Notes: a model not told the origin generated them from the letters alone. A stretch of 39,858 bases of DNA from Myxococcales bacterium (GCA_004554395.1 SFMP01000156.1:1-39858), one strand, 5' to 3'; numbered from the stretch's first letter, positions 1-7,720 are shown. Numbers and translations are program-made.

Positions 1-1781
1 CCCAATTTCGAGCACGAATCGGCGGTCTTGTGAGCAACGGCAACGGGCTTTTCGTCTGTCCCCGAACTCATGGCATTGAAGAAGATCTTGATGTTTTCGT
101 ATCCGGTCGTGTCGACCTTAATCGCGAAATACTTGGCAATTTCGCAACTAAAAGCCGTTTCTTCGGGGAGTCCCTTCATGGCTGCAGCGCCTTCGCCATA
201 GCCGCCCGTTCCCGACAAAATGCTCAGTTTCGAGCCATCGGCAGCCCAAAGCGTGGCCGAGCTCGCAGCGACACCGCTTTCGGCATCGAATTTATCGTAC
301 GTCTTGTTGTCGTCTTTCACAAGCGCATTGAAATTCCATTGGGCGAGTATAGTGCCTTCGATCTGTGGCCCTTCGACTTGGAACGTGCGCACATAGTCGT
401 CTGAAGGCGCTCTGTCGTTCGGGAGCGGCGCACCTTTCGCCGTCGGGCACAAATACAAGCTCGTCGATGCTTGCCCCTTGTCGACGTGAACTCGGAACAC
501 GCAAGAATACGTCCCGCCAAAAAGCGATGTGAGGTTTGCATCGCCGAGGAGTGCAAATTCGCCTTCGGCGCAATCGGCGCAATCGGTGTGGCGTAACGCG
601 CCTCTGCCGATATTCCAGCTATAGGTCGGTAGCGTTGCATTGATCGAGCAAGCAAAATCGCCCGTGATATTCGTCTGCCCAAGTCCCTGATCGGGCGTCA
701 CAAGCCCTTTGACGGTGATTTCTTTCGTTTCGGCATTGTAGTTGAGATCTTTAAACTCGCACGATTGAATCCCATCCATCGGTTGGGCTTTGACTCGGCA
801 CGTTCCGCGCGTCATCGCTTGGCAATCGGCGCTACAGCCGGGGAATCCCCCCTCTTCGTATTCATAACACGATGGTTGCCCATCTGCGCCGCAATTCTTC
901 GCATTGAGTGCCGTGCAATCGAGATCCTTGTTTGCAAAATACGCCATGACATCATTGCCGTTTTTGTCTTTGACGATATCGCAGAACTCACCTCCATCGA
1001 GATGCCCATTGCCGCAAGTCGTCTTTTTGCAACCATCGCTATTAATCGTGCAGTCGTCGTTGCATTTGAGCTCGCCTATGACGAGCTCGCTAGACGAGTA
1101 ATCGACATAATTCTTGCATGTCTTGCCACCGAAGTCGGTTTTGTCGCACACTGGCGCCCCAGATCCACACGCCGCAGCTTTGCACTGGCCCTCGAAACAC
1201 TCGTTTTCGCAAGCCGCGCCTTCGTTTTGCCACGACCCATTGACGCAAACTTGTGGCTGCTTGCCATCGCATTGCTTTTTACCATTGAGATCGCATTTTC
1301 CAACTTCGACCACCTTGCACTCGCCATCGACGCAATCGCCTTCGCAAGCCGCGCCTTTGTTCTGCCACGTGCCATCGGCGCAAACTATTGGCTGCTTGCC
1401 ATTGCATTGCTTTTTGCCACTGGGCTCGCATTTCCCTTCTACGACTATCTGGCAAACGCCATCGACGCAATCGCCTTCGCAAGCCGCACCATTGTTCTGC
1501 CACGTGCCATCGACGCAAACTTGTGGCTGTTTGTTATCGCATCGCTTTTTATCATTGCCATCGCACGACGGCGCAGAGCTTCTGCAAGCGTCGTTTTCGC
1601 AACCATAGGCGCACTGGTTTTCTCGAATCGCACCATCGACACAGGAGCGCAAATTGCCGTTTACGCATGTGGCCTTATACGTCTTGACGTCGCAAGCCGC
1701 CGTGGAGCTACTGTCGCTATCGTCACAACCTGCGAAAAGACACGCCACACAGCCCAATACTAATAATTCCCGTCGTCCCAT
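1..1781 (-). CDS. Cys-rich modular lipoprotein, 3' end outside window
   Basis: The gene reads leftwards and leaves the window without a stop, so about 593 residues are visible. It starts MGRRELLVLGCVACLFAGC: a short charged start, a hydrophobic core and a lipobox ending FAGC, so it should be exported and lipid-anchored. Residues of roughly 45-185 hold three near-identical 44-residue modules (132-bp period) of the pattern C-x-G/N-KQPxVC-x-DG-T/S-WQN-x-GAAC followed by C-x3-G-x-C. The module pairs are also very similar in DNA, which suggests recent duplication. A further Cys-rich stretch follows (GNGHLDGGEFCD), then a beta-rich part (ILAQWNF) without recognised catalytic residues. Such disulfide-rich lipoproteins are common in Myxococcota and are usually surface or adhesion proteins. 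That role is inference. The CDS was read directly from the reverse strand; the frame stays open from 1781 to 1. Confidence 0.85.
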   Translation of the reverse strand, partial: MGRRELLVLGCVACLFAGCDDSDSSSTAACDVKTYKATCVNGNLRSCVDGAIRENQCAYGCENDACRSSAPSCDGNDKKRCDNKQPQVCVDGTWQNNGAACEGDCVDGVCQIVVEGKCEPSGKKQCNGKQPIVCADGTWQNKGAACEGDCVDGECKVVEVGKCDLNGKKQCDGKQPQVCVNGSWQNEGAACENECFEGQCKAAACGSGAPVCDKTDFGGKTCKNYVDYSSSELVIGELKCNDDCTINSDGCKKTTCGNGHLDGGEFCDIVKDKNGNDVMAYFANKDLDCTALNAKNCGADGQPSCYEYEEGGFPGCSADCQAMTRGTCRVKAQPMDGIQSCEFKDLNYNAETKEITVKGLVTPDQGLGQTNITGDFACSINATLPTYSWNIGRGALRHTDCADCAEGEFALLGDANLTSLFGGTYSCVFRVHVDKGQASTSLYLCPTAKGAPLPNDRAPSDDYVRTFQVEGPQIEGTILAQWNFNALVKDDNKTYDKFDAESGVAASSATLWAADGSKLSILSGTGGYGEGAAAMKGLPEETAFSCEIAKYFAIKVDTTGYENIKIFFNAMSSGTDEKPVAVAHKTADSCSKL

Positions 1782-1937
1782 TGCTCAATCCATCCCAAAT
1801 GGTGTCGTCGATTCATCGTTGCCTACTCGGCAAAGCACAAATGAACCCATCTGCCACAGGCAACACCATGCCACCTGCAACATCGTAAAACGTCGAATCG
1901 TAAAACATCGAAACGTAAAAACGTCGAAAAACTCGAT

Positions 1938-2174
1938 TTATTCGTCGCTCGAACTATCGGCCACGCAACGCGCACCCTTGTCGCCCTTGTCGACGCAACT
2001 GTAGCCCGTGATGCACTCCTCGATGGCCTTCTCGCCATGGGTACAAATATAGCGTTGATAACTATTGACGCACTCTGGTACATAAGAATCGTTAGAACAC
2101 CCCAAATCAGCTCCACCACAACCCAATAAGGTTGCTCCGAGAACGACTCCAAACAGCAAACATGTGAGTTTCAT
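1938..2174 (-). CDS. Small Cys-containing lipoprotein, 78 aa
   Basis: It starts MKLTCLLFGVVLGATLLGCGG, a lipoprotein signal with lipobox LLGC. The ATG at 2174 is preceded by AAAGGAAACGCA, a good ribosome-binding site. An upstream in-frame ATG at 2219 would put a charged stretch before the signal and is less likely. The mature part is about 60 residues with six cysteines (around SYVPECVNSYQRYICT and EECITGYSC) and an acidic end SSSDE. It may be a small disulfide-bonded surface protein. It lies 157 bp upstream of the large Cys-rich lipoprotein on the same strand, so the two may be co-expressed. No family recognised. Confidence 0.75.
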   Translation of the reverse strand: MKLTCLLFGVVLGATLLGCGGADLGCSNDSYVPECVNSYQRYICTHGEKAIEECITGYSCVDKGDKGARCVADSSSDE

Positions 2175-2299
2175 TGCGTTTCCTTTTGCATCTTGCGATT
2201 TGCGCCTTATCTGCGCCATATCTGCGTCTTACCAACAGCCGTACTCGCGTGGCCTCCAAAAACACAGGCTACCACATCACGACCAAACTCGAACTCTAT

Positions 2300-2328
2300 A
2301 GTATACTATTCTTTCGTTATGTGTACAA
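2300..2328 (-). promoter_or_regulatory. Sigma-70-type promoter for the small lipoprotein
   Basis: On the minus strand TTGTAC (2323-2328) and TATACT (2300-2305) are separated by 17 bp. The position is about 120 bp upstream of the ATG at 2174 and between two minus-strand genes, which fits a separate transcript for the lipoproteins. Confidence 0.5.
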
Positions 2329-2360
2329 ATATTGCCTCGAGCGTATCCCGGGGCTACGGC

Positions 2361-2939
2361 CTACTGGCTCGCCGAAAAATCGCATCGAGCCAAGACGCGA
2401 TGCACGGGCTGCGAGTCGAGCAATTCGGCGCCACAGAGAACCATTTCGAAGACGTCGGTTTTGCCAAAATTGAGGTTGCCAATCGCCTCGATGGCATCGG
2501 TCAAATCGACTCGATCGGTATAAGTCACCGTTCGCCCAAGCAAAATCGTCGCACGATAGGGGCGCCTATCGCTCGCAAAATTCGCCATCGAAAACGCCTT
2601 TGCCAACCGCTCGTGCAATGCCTCGACGCAGTCTTTGCCACTTGCAATCCCGACTTCGATGAGCCGCGGGCACGCCGGCGCAGGCATCGCCGAAATCCCC
2701 GCCACCTCCATCGAAAACGGCGACACTTCGCGACCAACTTCCGCCATGATCTTCGCTATTTCGGGCACGGCATCGTCTTCTTGCTGCCCAATATAGAGCA
2801 ATGGCAACGTGATGTATTCGGGGCGACACCAACGCGAATCGGCACCGCGATGCGTCAAAATTTTGCCGAGATCTTCCTGCAAAAACGTCAGGCGCTCGAC
2901 GAGCTTCAAATCGGGCTCCAGCCCTATCGTCATGATCAT
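2361..2939 (-). CDS. LigT/ThpR-like 2H phosphoesterase fold protein, catalytic His lost
   Basis: The 192 residues follow the layout of RNA 2',3'-cyclic phosphodiesterases (ThpR/LigT, 2H superfamily): an N-terminal strand, a helix LKLVERLTFLQEDL, the segment WCRPEYITLPLLYIG (37-51), PFSMEVAGISAMP in the middle, and RRPYRATILLGR (126-136). Family members carry H-x-T in both conserved strands. Here the aligned positions read T44-L-P46 and T131-I-L133, so both catalytic histidines are absent. The fold is probably kept without the usual chemistry, perhaps as a nucleotide-binding protein. The start at 2939 has AAGG about 8 bases upstream. It lies upstream of the lipoprotein pair and may share transcription with them. 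Confidence 0.7.
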   Translation of the reverse strand: MIMTIGLEPDLKLVERLTFLQEDLGKILTHRGADSRWCRPEYITLPLLYIGQQEDDAVPEIAKIMAEVGREVSPFSMEVAGISAMPAPACPRLIEVGIASGKDCVEALHERLAKAFSMANFASDRRPYRATILLGRTVTYTDRVDLTDAIEAIGNLNFGKTDVFEMVLCGAELLDSQPVHRVLARCDFSASQ

Positions 2940-2949
2940 TTGCGTAACC

Positions 2950-3102
2950 TTATATCGCTAGGCGCCCTCGACGCCCTCTCATTCGCACAAAGCCGCTATC
3001 ACAGCCTCCTAAGCCACTTTTGTAGCCCAAGCCACATCCACAGCCCAAGCCACTTTTGCAGCCTCCCGCCGCCGCCAAAGCCGCCCCCCCGTCGCTGTGC
3101 AT
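2950..3102 (-). CDS. Possible 50-aa Gly/Cys-rich repeat peptide
   Basis: An ATG at 3102 opens a 50-codon frame ending 10 bp before the LigT-like start. Its centre contains three in-phase hexapeptides (CKSGLG, CGCGLG, YKSGLG) made by an 18-bp tandem repeat. No Shine-Dalgarno sequence is visible. The frame also covers the region where promoters for the divergent genes should lie. It may simply be repeat DNA in the leader. Low confidence. Confidence 0.2.
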   Translation of the reverse strand: MHSDGGAALAAAGGCKSGLGCGCGLGYKSGLGGCDSGFVRMRGRRGRLAI

Positions 3103-3190
3103 ACCATTTTTGGCGACCGCACAAAATGAAACGTGATACAATACAAATGTCTTTTTTGCCAACCCCAACGACCAAATCAAAGGAGGCCCC

Positions 3191-3760
3191 ATGAGCGACA
3201 AAACCCTCGATCAACTCGATGCCCAAATTGCCACTGTGCGCACCAAACTCGACGCCCAAATCCGCGACCTCGTCGAAGTCATCGTCAACGACATCCCGAC
3301 GTTCGCGCAAAAAAACGTCCGACGCGCCTTTATCGAAAGCGTCGACCAAGTCGAAGAAAAATCCGACGACGAAATCGCCGACATGAAACGGAAGCTATCT
3401 GAATTTTCTTCGGAATTAGTTAAAAAATACCGAACTTTATTGCTCGACAATCTCGACGCCTGGATTGGCCCCGACGTGCCACTCGATACGGGCAAAACAC
3501 TCGACGCCAACCCAGCCATTTCGCAGACTTTGCGCACCATCGCCACCGATGTCGAAGCATTCATCGTCGAACTCGGCATCACCCCACTCGACATCGTCTA
3601 CAAAACACCCGCCTACTTCATCAACGGCAAATACGCCCCCGGCATGATCGAAAAATACTGGGCAGCACTCGCCGATCTCCGCGCCCTCGAAGCCGAACAC
3701 GCCGCCGCCGTCCGCGACGCCAAAAAAGCTCGCATGGCACAACGTTGGGACGAGAATTAG
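3191..3760 (+). CDS. Hypothetical helical protein, 189 aa
   Basis: A strong AAAGGAGG precedes the ATG. The protein has no signal peptide or membrane segment. Heptad-like helices occupy about residues 1-85 (DQLDAQIATVRTKLDAQIRD, then a charged EEKSDDEIADMKRKL part), suggesting a coiled coil. A central part has ITPLDIVYKTPAYFINGKY, and an Ala/Lys-rich helix ends it (RALEAEHAAAVRDAKKARM). Codon use matches its neighbours. No family recognised. It is transcribed away from the LigT-like gene and towards the hairpin array. Confidence 0.75.
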   Translation: MSDKTLDQLDAQIATVRTKLDAQIRDLVEVIVNDIPTFAQKNVRRAFIESVDQVEEKSDDEIADMKRKLSEFSSELVKKYRTLLLDNLDAWIGPDVPLDTGKTLDANPAISQTLRTIATDVEAFIVELGITPLDIVYKTPAYFINGKYAPGMIEKYWAALADLRALEAEHAAAVRDAKKARMAQRWDEN

Positions 3761-3805
3761 GACTTCTCGCCTTCCCGTCTTATTGTCTTTTAACCTTTTT
3801 GGAGC

Positions 3806-4153
3806 GCCCTATCTCGCCCTTTGGGCTCAATACGGGCTCTCTTTTTCGCCAGTTTGCGCACCTGCGTCGTCAGCGTCGCCACGCGGGCGGCGGGAACGTA
3901 CCGTAGTACGCCCCCTTGCCCTTGGGCTCGCTTCCTAGCATCTGCATCAAACTGACAAAAAAGTGATGGTTAGCCCTATCTCGCCCTTTGGGCTCAATAC
4001 GGGCTTTGGGCGCCCTATCTCGCCCTTTGGGCTCAATACGGGCTTTGGGCGCCCTATTTCGCCCTTTGGGCTCAATACGGGCTTTTATCGCCCTATTTCG
4101 CTTTGCTCAATACGGGCTCTTGGCGGCTATTGCCCGTTGGGCAATACGCCGCC
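3806..4153 (+). repeat. Intergenic hairpin array A (six elements, mostly 39-bp period)
   Basis: The 455 bp between the convergent genes ending at 3760 and 4216 carry six hairpins: 3806-3837, 3973-4004, 4012-4043, 4051-4082, 4090-4117 and 4122-4153. The second to fifth repeat every 39 bp. The usual unit reads GCCC-TATTTC-GCCC-TTT-GGGC-TCAATAC-GGGC. Outer GCCC pairs with GGGC, TAT with ATA, and inner GCCC with GGGC. One base (C here, G on the other strand) is unpaired beside the outer stem. The last element has outer stem GGCGGC/GCCGCC and a continuous TATTGCCC/GGGCAATA inner stem. Related elements occur at 12176, 21843 and 31435. Position after both stop codons suggests transcript ends, but only by inference. 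Confidence 0.85.
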
Positions 4154-4215
4154 TTCCCAGGGTTGCGCTACGCTTACCCCGGGCTGTGTTCTGGCGCACT
4201 TTCAGGGCACTCTAC

Positions 4216-5259
4216 CTAACTCAATTGCATCTCGTGGCGCATGGCTTGTATACGCGCCAGCGGCATTCCAGTCGTGTAGGTAATAATTCTATCGTCGAAC
4301 TTCTGGGCAATCATCGAATGCACAATGTCGCGCATGACCTCTTCGCGTCCTTCCTCGCGTCCCTCCTCGCGTCCTTTTTTGAGCCCGTTGGCTTCGCCTT
4401 TTTTGAGGCCAGTCGCTTCCCCCTCCTCTCGTCCCCTTTTCAGGGCATCAGCTTCGACCTCATCCCTGATCTCTTCTATCCATATTCGTTCAGCTTCGCA
4501 CATTTCTCTTCTCCCTATACCAGTGCACAAAAGCACATCCATTCGTTCTCTAAAGAGGCGATCCTTAAATCGTCTCAATTGACAGGATCGCATATCACCC
4601 ATCATTGTACCGAGCACAGATTCGTCTTGCAACGCACCGTTTACGAAATAGATTTCGACGGGCATATCGACACGAGTTCCACTCGTGCCAGACATGCTCA
4701 TTCGTTCGACGAGTTGGCCGTTGCATCCCTCGCCATGTTCGAGCAAGAAGACGACGCACACGCGTGGGAACTCGTCGAAACTCGTTCCCGCTTTGACCTC
4801 GTTCATCAAAAGCGTCGCCCCATAGAAATAGGCGCGATTGATGAGCGATTTCTCGCGCTGGCTCTGAACCTCGATATCGTAAATCGTCCCCTTCGTATCG
4901 CGTGCGACGATATCGAGTTGCGCCGATCGCCCATTGACATTGCTATAGACGACTTGCGTACGAACTTCTTTGATGACGATCGATTGATCGCCGGTTACGT
5001 GGCGCAATAGATGCGCCACGAGCTCGTTTTGACCGTGAAAAAAGACGCGCGACATGAGATCCGAGAATAACGTCAGTCCCCGCTGCAACGCCATACACGT
5101 CCATTGGGGGGCGGGAGCGAGTACTTCGACGTTCTCTTCGCACACGACTAATCTATCGTTCACGCCGTCGCACGGCGTTAGATCTGCCGCCATAGTCACC
5201 GACACTTCGCCATCTGGGCGCCCAACACCATCTAGCTTCCCATCGTTTCTATCTACCAT
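4216..5259 (-). CDS. Rpn-family PD-(D/E)XK nuclease / transposase-like protein
   Basis: A 347-residue protein with features of the Rpn family (recombination-promoting nucleases, often annotated as PD-(D/E)XK transposases). The nuclease core is near residues 105-145: AQLDIVARDTKG then IYDIEVQSQRE, the D...E-x-Q form of the PD-(D/E)XK motif, followed by RAYFYGATLL. The C-terminal region has the typical repeated charged segment (LKKG, REEG repeats). The start is chosen at 5259 because AAAGGAGG lies just before it. An in-frame ATG at 5277 would place this site inside the coding region. Rpn proteins are DNA endonucleases that promote recA-independent recombination in E. coli, and relatives have been linked to phage defence. 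It stands alone, with the hairpin array downstream. Confidence 0.85.
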   Translation of the reverse strand: MVDRNDGKLDGVGRPDGEVSVTMAADLTPCDGVNDRLVVCEENVEVLAPAPQWTCMALQRGLTLFSDLMSRVFFHGQNELVAHLLRHVTGDQSIVIKEVRTQVVYSNVNGRSAQLDIVARDTKGTIYDIEVQSQREKSLINRAYFYGATLLMNEVKAGTSFDEFPRVCVVFLLEHGEGCNGQLVERMSMSGTSGTRVDMPVEIYFVNGALQDESVLGTMMGDMRSCQLRRFKDRLFRERMDVLLCTGIGRREMCEAERIWIEEIRDEVEADALKRGREEGEATGLKKGEANGLKKGREEGREEGREEVMRDIVHSMIAQKFDDRIITYTTGMPLARIQAMRHEMQLS

Positions 5260-5264
5260 ACTGA

Positions 5265-5272
5265 CCTCCTTT
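5265..5272 (-). promoter_or_regulatory. Ribosome-binding site deciding the Rpn start
   Basis: AAAGGAGG on the minus strand, five bases before the ATG at 5259. It is a near-perfect Shine-Dalgarno sequence and rules against the longer start at 5277. Confidence 0.8.
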
Positions 5273-5375
5273 GACATGGGGGCGTTTTAGATATACGATC
5301 AAATTGTTCACTAGATCATTTTACGATAGGCGCAGGGGGCGAGTAAAGAAATAAAGAACGATGGGAGTCACACAC

Positions 5376-5397
5376 GCCTGCTGTGGCGGGCTTTTTT
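5376..5397 (+). terminator. Hairpin followed by T6
   Basis: GCCTGC-TGTG-GCGGGC (one U-G pair in RNA) is followed by six T. No plus-strand gene lies directly upstream, so either a short unannotated transcript from 5280-5370 ends here or the match is fortuitous. Confidence 0.4.
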
Positions 5398-5445
5398 GTT
5401 TAGTCGAGGTGCGTAGTTGGTATTTGGCATTGTTTGTCATTTCAG

Positions 5446-5463
5446 AACCCCCTAACGGGGGTT
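5446..5463. repeat. Palindrome AACCCCC-TAAC-GGGGGTT
   Basis: A perfect 7-bp stem with a TAAC loop. A near copy with the same loop, AAACCCC-TAAC-GGGGTTT, sits at 39700-39717. A second hairpin at 5493-5507 (GTTGCC-GGG-GGCAAC) precedes TTTATTT on the plus strand. These fill most of the 250 bp between the Rpn start and the broken lipoprotein gene. Confidence 0.6.
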
Positions 5464-5512
5464 ATTTCGATTTGGGTTGCTTTTTCCTCGGCGTTGCCGG
5501 GGGCAACTTTAT

Positions 5513-5838
5513 TTAGGGCATAATCGCAACCGTTTCGAATGTCGGAGTGCCATCGCCAAACGTCAATATACACCGGATTCCTCCAGTACTATCGCGATGC
5601 AGGATATCGTAGCGAAACACAGGCGTATCGCCGAGTTCGATGTGTGGATCGATAAACCAATCGGCGTGCGATTTTTCTTCGATTCATCTTCGCCCGATTG
5701 AATCGCCTTCGTATCTTGGGGCGCATGCCCATGACACCCAGCAGCGAAGGCGAGCGACGACGATAGGGCAACGATGGCGCTACGATGCCCGCCGCGCACC
5801 ATCGTCAATATCGCCCAAAAATGCGATTGGGGTTTCAT
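5513..5838 (-). pseudogene. Small lipoprotein gene interrupted by a one-base frameshift
   Basis: The ATG at 5838 follows GAGGGAAGGGGAA. The protein starts with a signal whose lipobox is AFAAGC and continues to GEDESKK. In this frame it then runs into an atypical sequence and stops at 5563. Another frame downstream reads HADWFIDPHIELGDTPVFRY and later RCILTFGDGTPTFE, ending at 5513, with typical local codon use. The two join perfectly if the A5 run (T5 at 5672-5676 on the plus strand) had six bases, giving a 108-residue lipoprotein. So the sequence carries a true single-base deletion, an assembly error, or a slippery tract. The function of the intact protein is not recognised. Confidence 0.65.
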
Positions 5839-5918
5839 TTCCCCTTCCCTCTCAATAGATCGATCAGAATCGCCATAAATGCTACGCTAACGCCATATAT
5901 TTTAATCGTTCTCATCAT
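5835..5918 (-). CDS. Possible 27-aa hydrophobic peptide overlapping the lipoprotein start
   Basis: An ATG at 5918 opens MMRTIKIYGVSVAFMAILID, a single hydrophobic helix with a basic end RGKGK. Its stop codon overlaps the lipoprotein ATG in the four-base ATGA arrangement typical of translational coupling. An in-frame ATG at 5942 is also possible. The ribosome-binding site is weak, so this is a tentative small membrane peptide or leader. Confidence 0.3.
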   Translation of the reverse strand: MMRTIKIYGVSVAFMAILIDLLRGKGK

Positions 5919-6160
5919 AAGCGTGCAAATTCTTCTATACATTCGTCGCCGATTTTTCGCCTTTGGCACGGCATTCCCTTTGCAACCCAATGACTCTGCC
6001 AAAAACGACGAAGAAAAAAGCTAGCGATGGCGGCTTTTTGGGAGATGAAAAATTGCCGTCCATGTGCTAGACACATGCGGTTTTTATCGCGGTCGAGTTC
6101 GGCTGCGCCATGCCCGAGAGCCATAACACGGGCGTGTATTTCCGACTTGGAAGGTATCGA

Positions 6161-7720
6161 ATGTCGAATTTTAAGAAATCAGAAGCGCCTGAAGGGGCGA
6201 TGAGAATCCAGAAGTTTTTGAGTTTAGCAGGCGTGGCAAGCCGTCGTCATGCCGAAGAAATGATAGCGGCAGGGCGCGTCAAAGTGAGCGGGCGCGTCGT
6301 CACAGAAATGGGCACGCTCGTCGTTCCGGGCAAAAGTCGCGTCGAAGTCGACAACAAACCCGTGTTCTACTCCGAAGAGCGCAACTACATCCTCTTCCAC
6401 AAACCCGCCGAGTGCATTACGACGCTCGACGATCCCGAGCACCGCACAACGGTCATCGATTTGTTGCCCAAGGGCTTGCCGCGCGTCTTCCCCGTTGGTC
6501 GACTCGACTGGGATACCGAAGGTCTGCTGTTGCTCACCAACGACGGAGACTTAGCCTATCGCCTCACGCATCCGGGAGCGAAAGTCCCGCGCGTCTATCG
6601 CGCCAAAGTCCGAGGCGAGCTCAAAGACGGATCGCTCGAATTCAAAAAATTGCAAAATGGCATCGAGCTCGACGATGGCTTTGCAAAGCCCGATCGCGTT
6701 TCGATTATCAATTTCACGGGCAATAATACGTGGATCGAAATCGAATTGCATATCGGTCGCAACCGAATTGTTCGAAGATTATGCGAAGCAATCGGGTATC
6801 CGGTTATGAAACTTCGACGCATTGCGTTTGGCAACCTCACACTCGACGGTCTCACGCTCGGCGCATTCCGCGATCTGACGCCCGAAGAAGTCACATCGCT
6901 CTATGAACAAGTCGGCGATTTGGGCAACGTTCCCATCGTGCGTAGCAAATCGGGTGTCCGATATGCTCGCGGTTTTTCGCCCAGCGAACGCACGAAAGTC
7001 CACCAAACGGCGCCTTCGAAAGAAGAACTCGATCGACGCGATTCCGAACGCAAAATGCGCGTCGAAAAACGTCCTCGCCCGTCTCGCATTAAAATCGAAG
7101 AATCGAACGACAAACGACGCCCAATGCGTGGCGATAGAAAATTCGACGACAACCGCCGATTCGAATCGTCGTGGGATTCGGGCACCGCAAAACGAGACGA
7201 CAACCGCCGATTCGAATCGGCGTGGGATTCGGGCGCCGCAAAACGAGACGAACGAAACGATCGCGATGAGCGAAAATCGTTCCCGCGTGGCGACCGCGAC
7301 GAGCGAAAATCGTTCCCACGTGGCGACCGCGACGAGCGAAAATCGTTCCCGCGTGGCGACCGCGACGAGCGAAAATCGTTCCCGCGCGGCGATCGCGATG
7401 AACGGAAATCGTTCCCACGCGGCGATCGCGATGAACGGAAATCGTTCCCGCGTGGCGACCGCGACGAGCGAAAATCGTTCCCGCGTGGCGACCGCGATGA
7501 GCGAAAATCGTTCCCACGTGGCGACCGCGATGAACGGAAATCGTTCCCACGTGGCGACCGCGATGAGCGGAAATCGTTCCCGCGTGGCGACCGCGATGAG
7601 CGGAAATCGTTCCCACGCGGCGATCGAGACGAGCGAAAATCGTTTGGTTCTAATCACGAGAAGAAACGCCCCTTTGCTGGTGGTATGAAGCCGAAGAAAG
7701 GTCCTCGCGGTCGCTCGTAA
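6161..7720 (+). CDS. rluB: RluB-type 23S rRNA pseudouridine synthase with repeat tail
   Basis: RsuA/RluB/RluE-family enzymes convert a specific rRNA uridine to pseudouridine. An S4 RNA-binding domain is near residues 14-60 (RIQKFLSLAGVASRRHAEEM), followed by the synthase domain with VGRLDWDTEGLLLLTNDG, which contains the catalytic Asp, and later IGRNRIVRRLCEAIGYPV. The catalytic part ends near residue 260. A long basic, low-complexity C-terminal extension follows. It includes eleven copies of DRDERKSFPRG plus a degenerate twelfth. The start at 6161 has GGAAGG with six-base spacing; the upstream ATG at 6110 does not. RluB (U2605 in E. coli) is the closest named subgroup, but RluB, RluE and RsuA cannot be fully separated by eye. 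The tail could bind RNA. Confidence 0.9.
   Translation: MSNFKKSEAPEGAMRIQKFLSLAGVASRRHAEEMIAAGRVKVSGRVVTEMGTLVVPGKSRVEVDNKPVFYSEERNYILFHKPAECITTLDDPEHRTTVIDLLPKGLPRVFPVGRLDWDTEGLLLLTNDGDLAYRLTHPGAKVPRVYRAKVRGELKDGSLEFKKLQNGIELDDGFAKPDRVSIINFTGNNTWIEIELHIGRNRIVRRLCEAIGYPVMKLRRIAFGNLTLDGLTLGAFRDLTPEEVTSLYEQVGDLGNVPIVRSKSGVRYARGFSPSERTKVHQTAPSKEELDRRDSERKMRVEKRPRPSRIKIEESNDKRRPMRGDRKFDDNRRFESSWDSGTAKRDDNRRFESAWDSGAAKRDERNDRDERKSFPRGDRDERKSFPRGDRDERKSFPRGDRDERKSFPRGDRDERKSFPRGDRDERKSFPRGDRDERKSFPRGDRDERKSFPRGDRDERKSFPRGDRDERKSFPRGDRDERKSFPRGDRDERKSFGSNHEKKRPFAGGMKPKKGPRGRS
7255..7640 (+). repeat. 33-bp tandem repeat within rluB
   Basis: Eleven full 33-bp units encode DRDERKSFPRG, plus a diverged twelfth. 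Copies differ mainly at third positions (CGC/CGT/CGA, GAC/GAT, CCG/CCA), so the peptide is conserved while the DNA drifts. Confidence 0.95.

Noticed and set aside
765..1763. 332-codon open frame on the plus strand
   Set aside because: The opposite strand encodes a lipoprotein with signal peptide, lipobox and Cys modules. The plus-strand frame is its antisense shadow, rich in Ala and Ile without motifs.
3973..4117. Regular 39-bp repeats resembling a CRISPR array
   Set aside because: The units follow each other without unique spacers, vary in places, and belong to a hairpin family found elsewhere. No cas gene is nearby.
3963..4283. 106-codon frame in hairpin array A
   Set aside because: It only translates the 39-bp repeats (SPFGLNTGF units) and overlaps the end of the Rpn gene. 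No ribosome-binding site.
5672..5676. Programmed -1 frameshift in the small lipoprotein gene
   Set aside because: The sequence AAGAAAAAT lacks a canonical X-XXY-YYZ heptamer, and no stimulatory structure is evident. A one-base indel is simpler.
7255..7640. 33-bp direct repeats resembling a CRISPR array
   Set aside because: They are contiguous, without spacers, and encode an in-frame peptide repeat of rluB.
6779..7657. 292-codon repeat-containing frame on the minus strand
   Set aside because: Antisense to the rluB repeat tail. The pseudo-repeats follow from the 33-bp DNA period.
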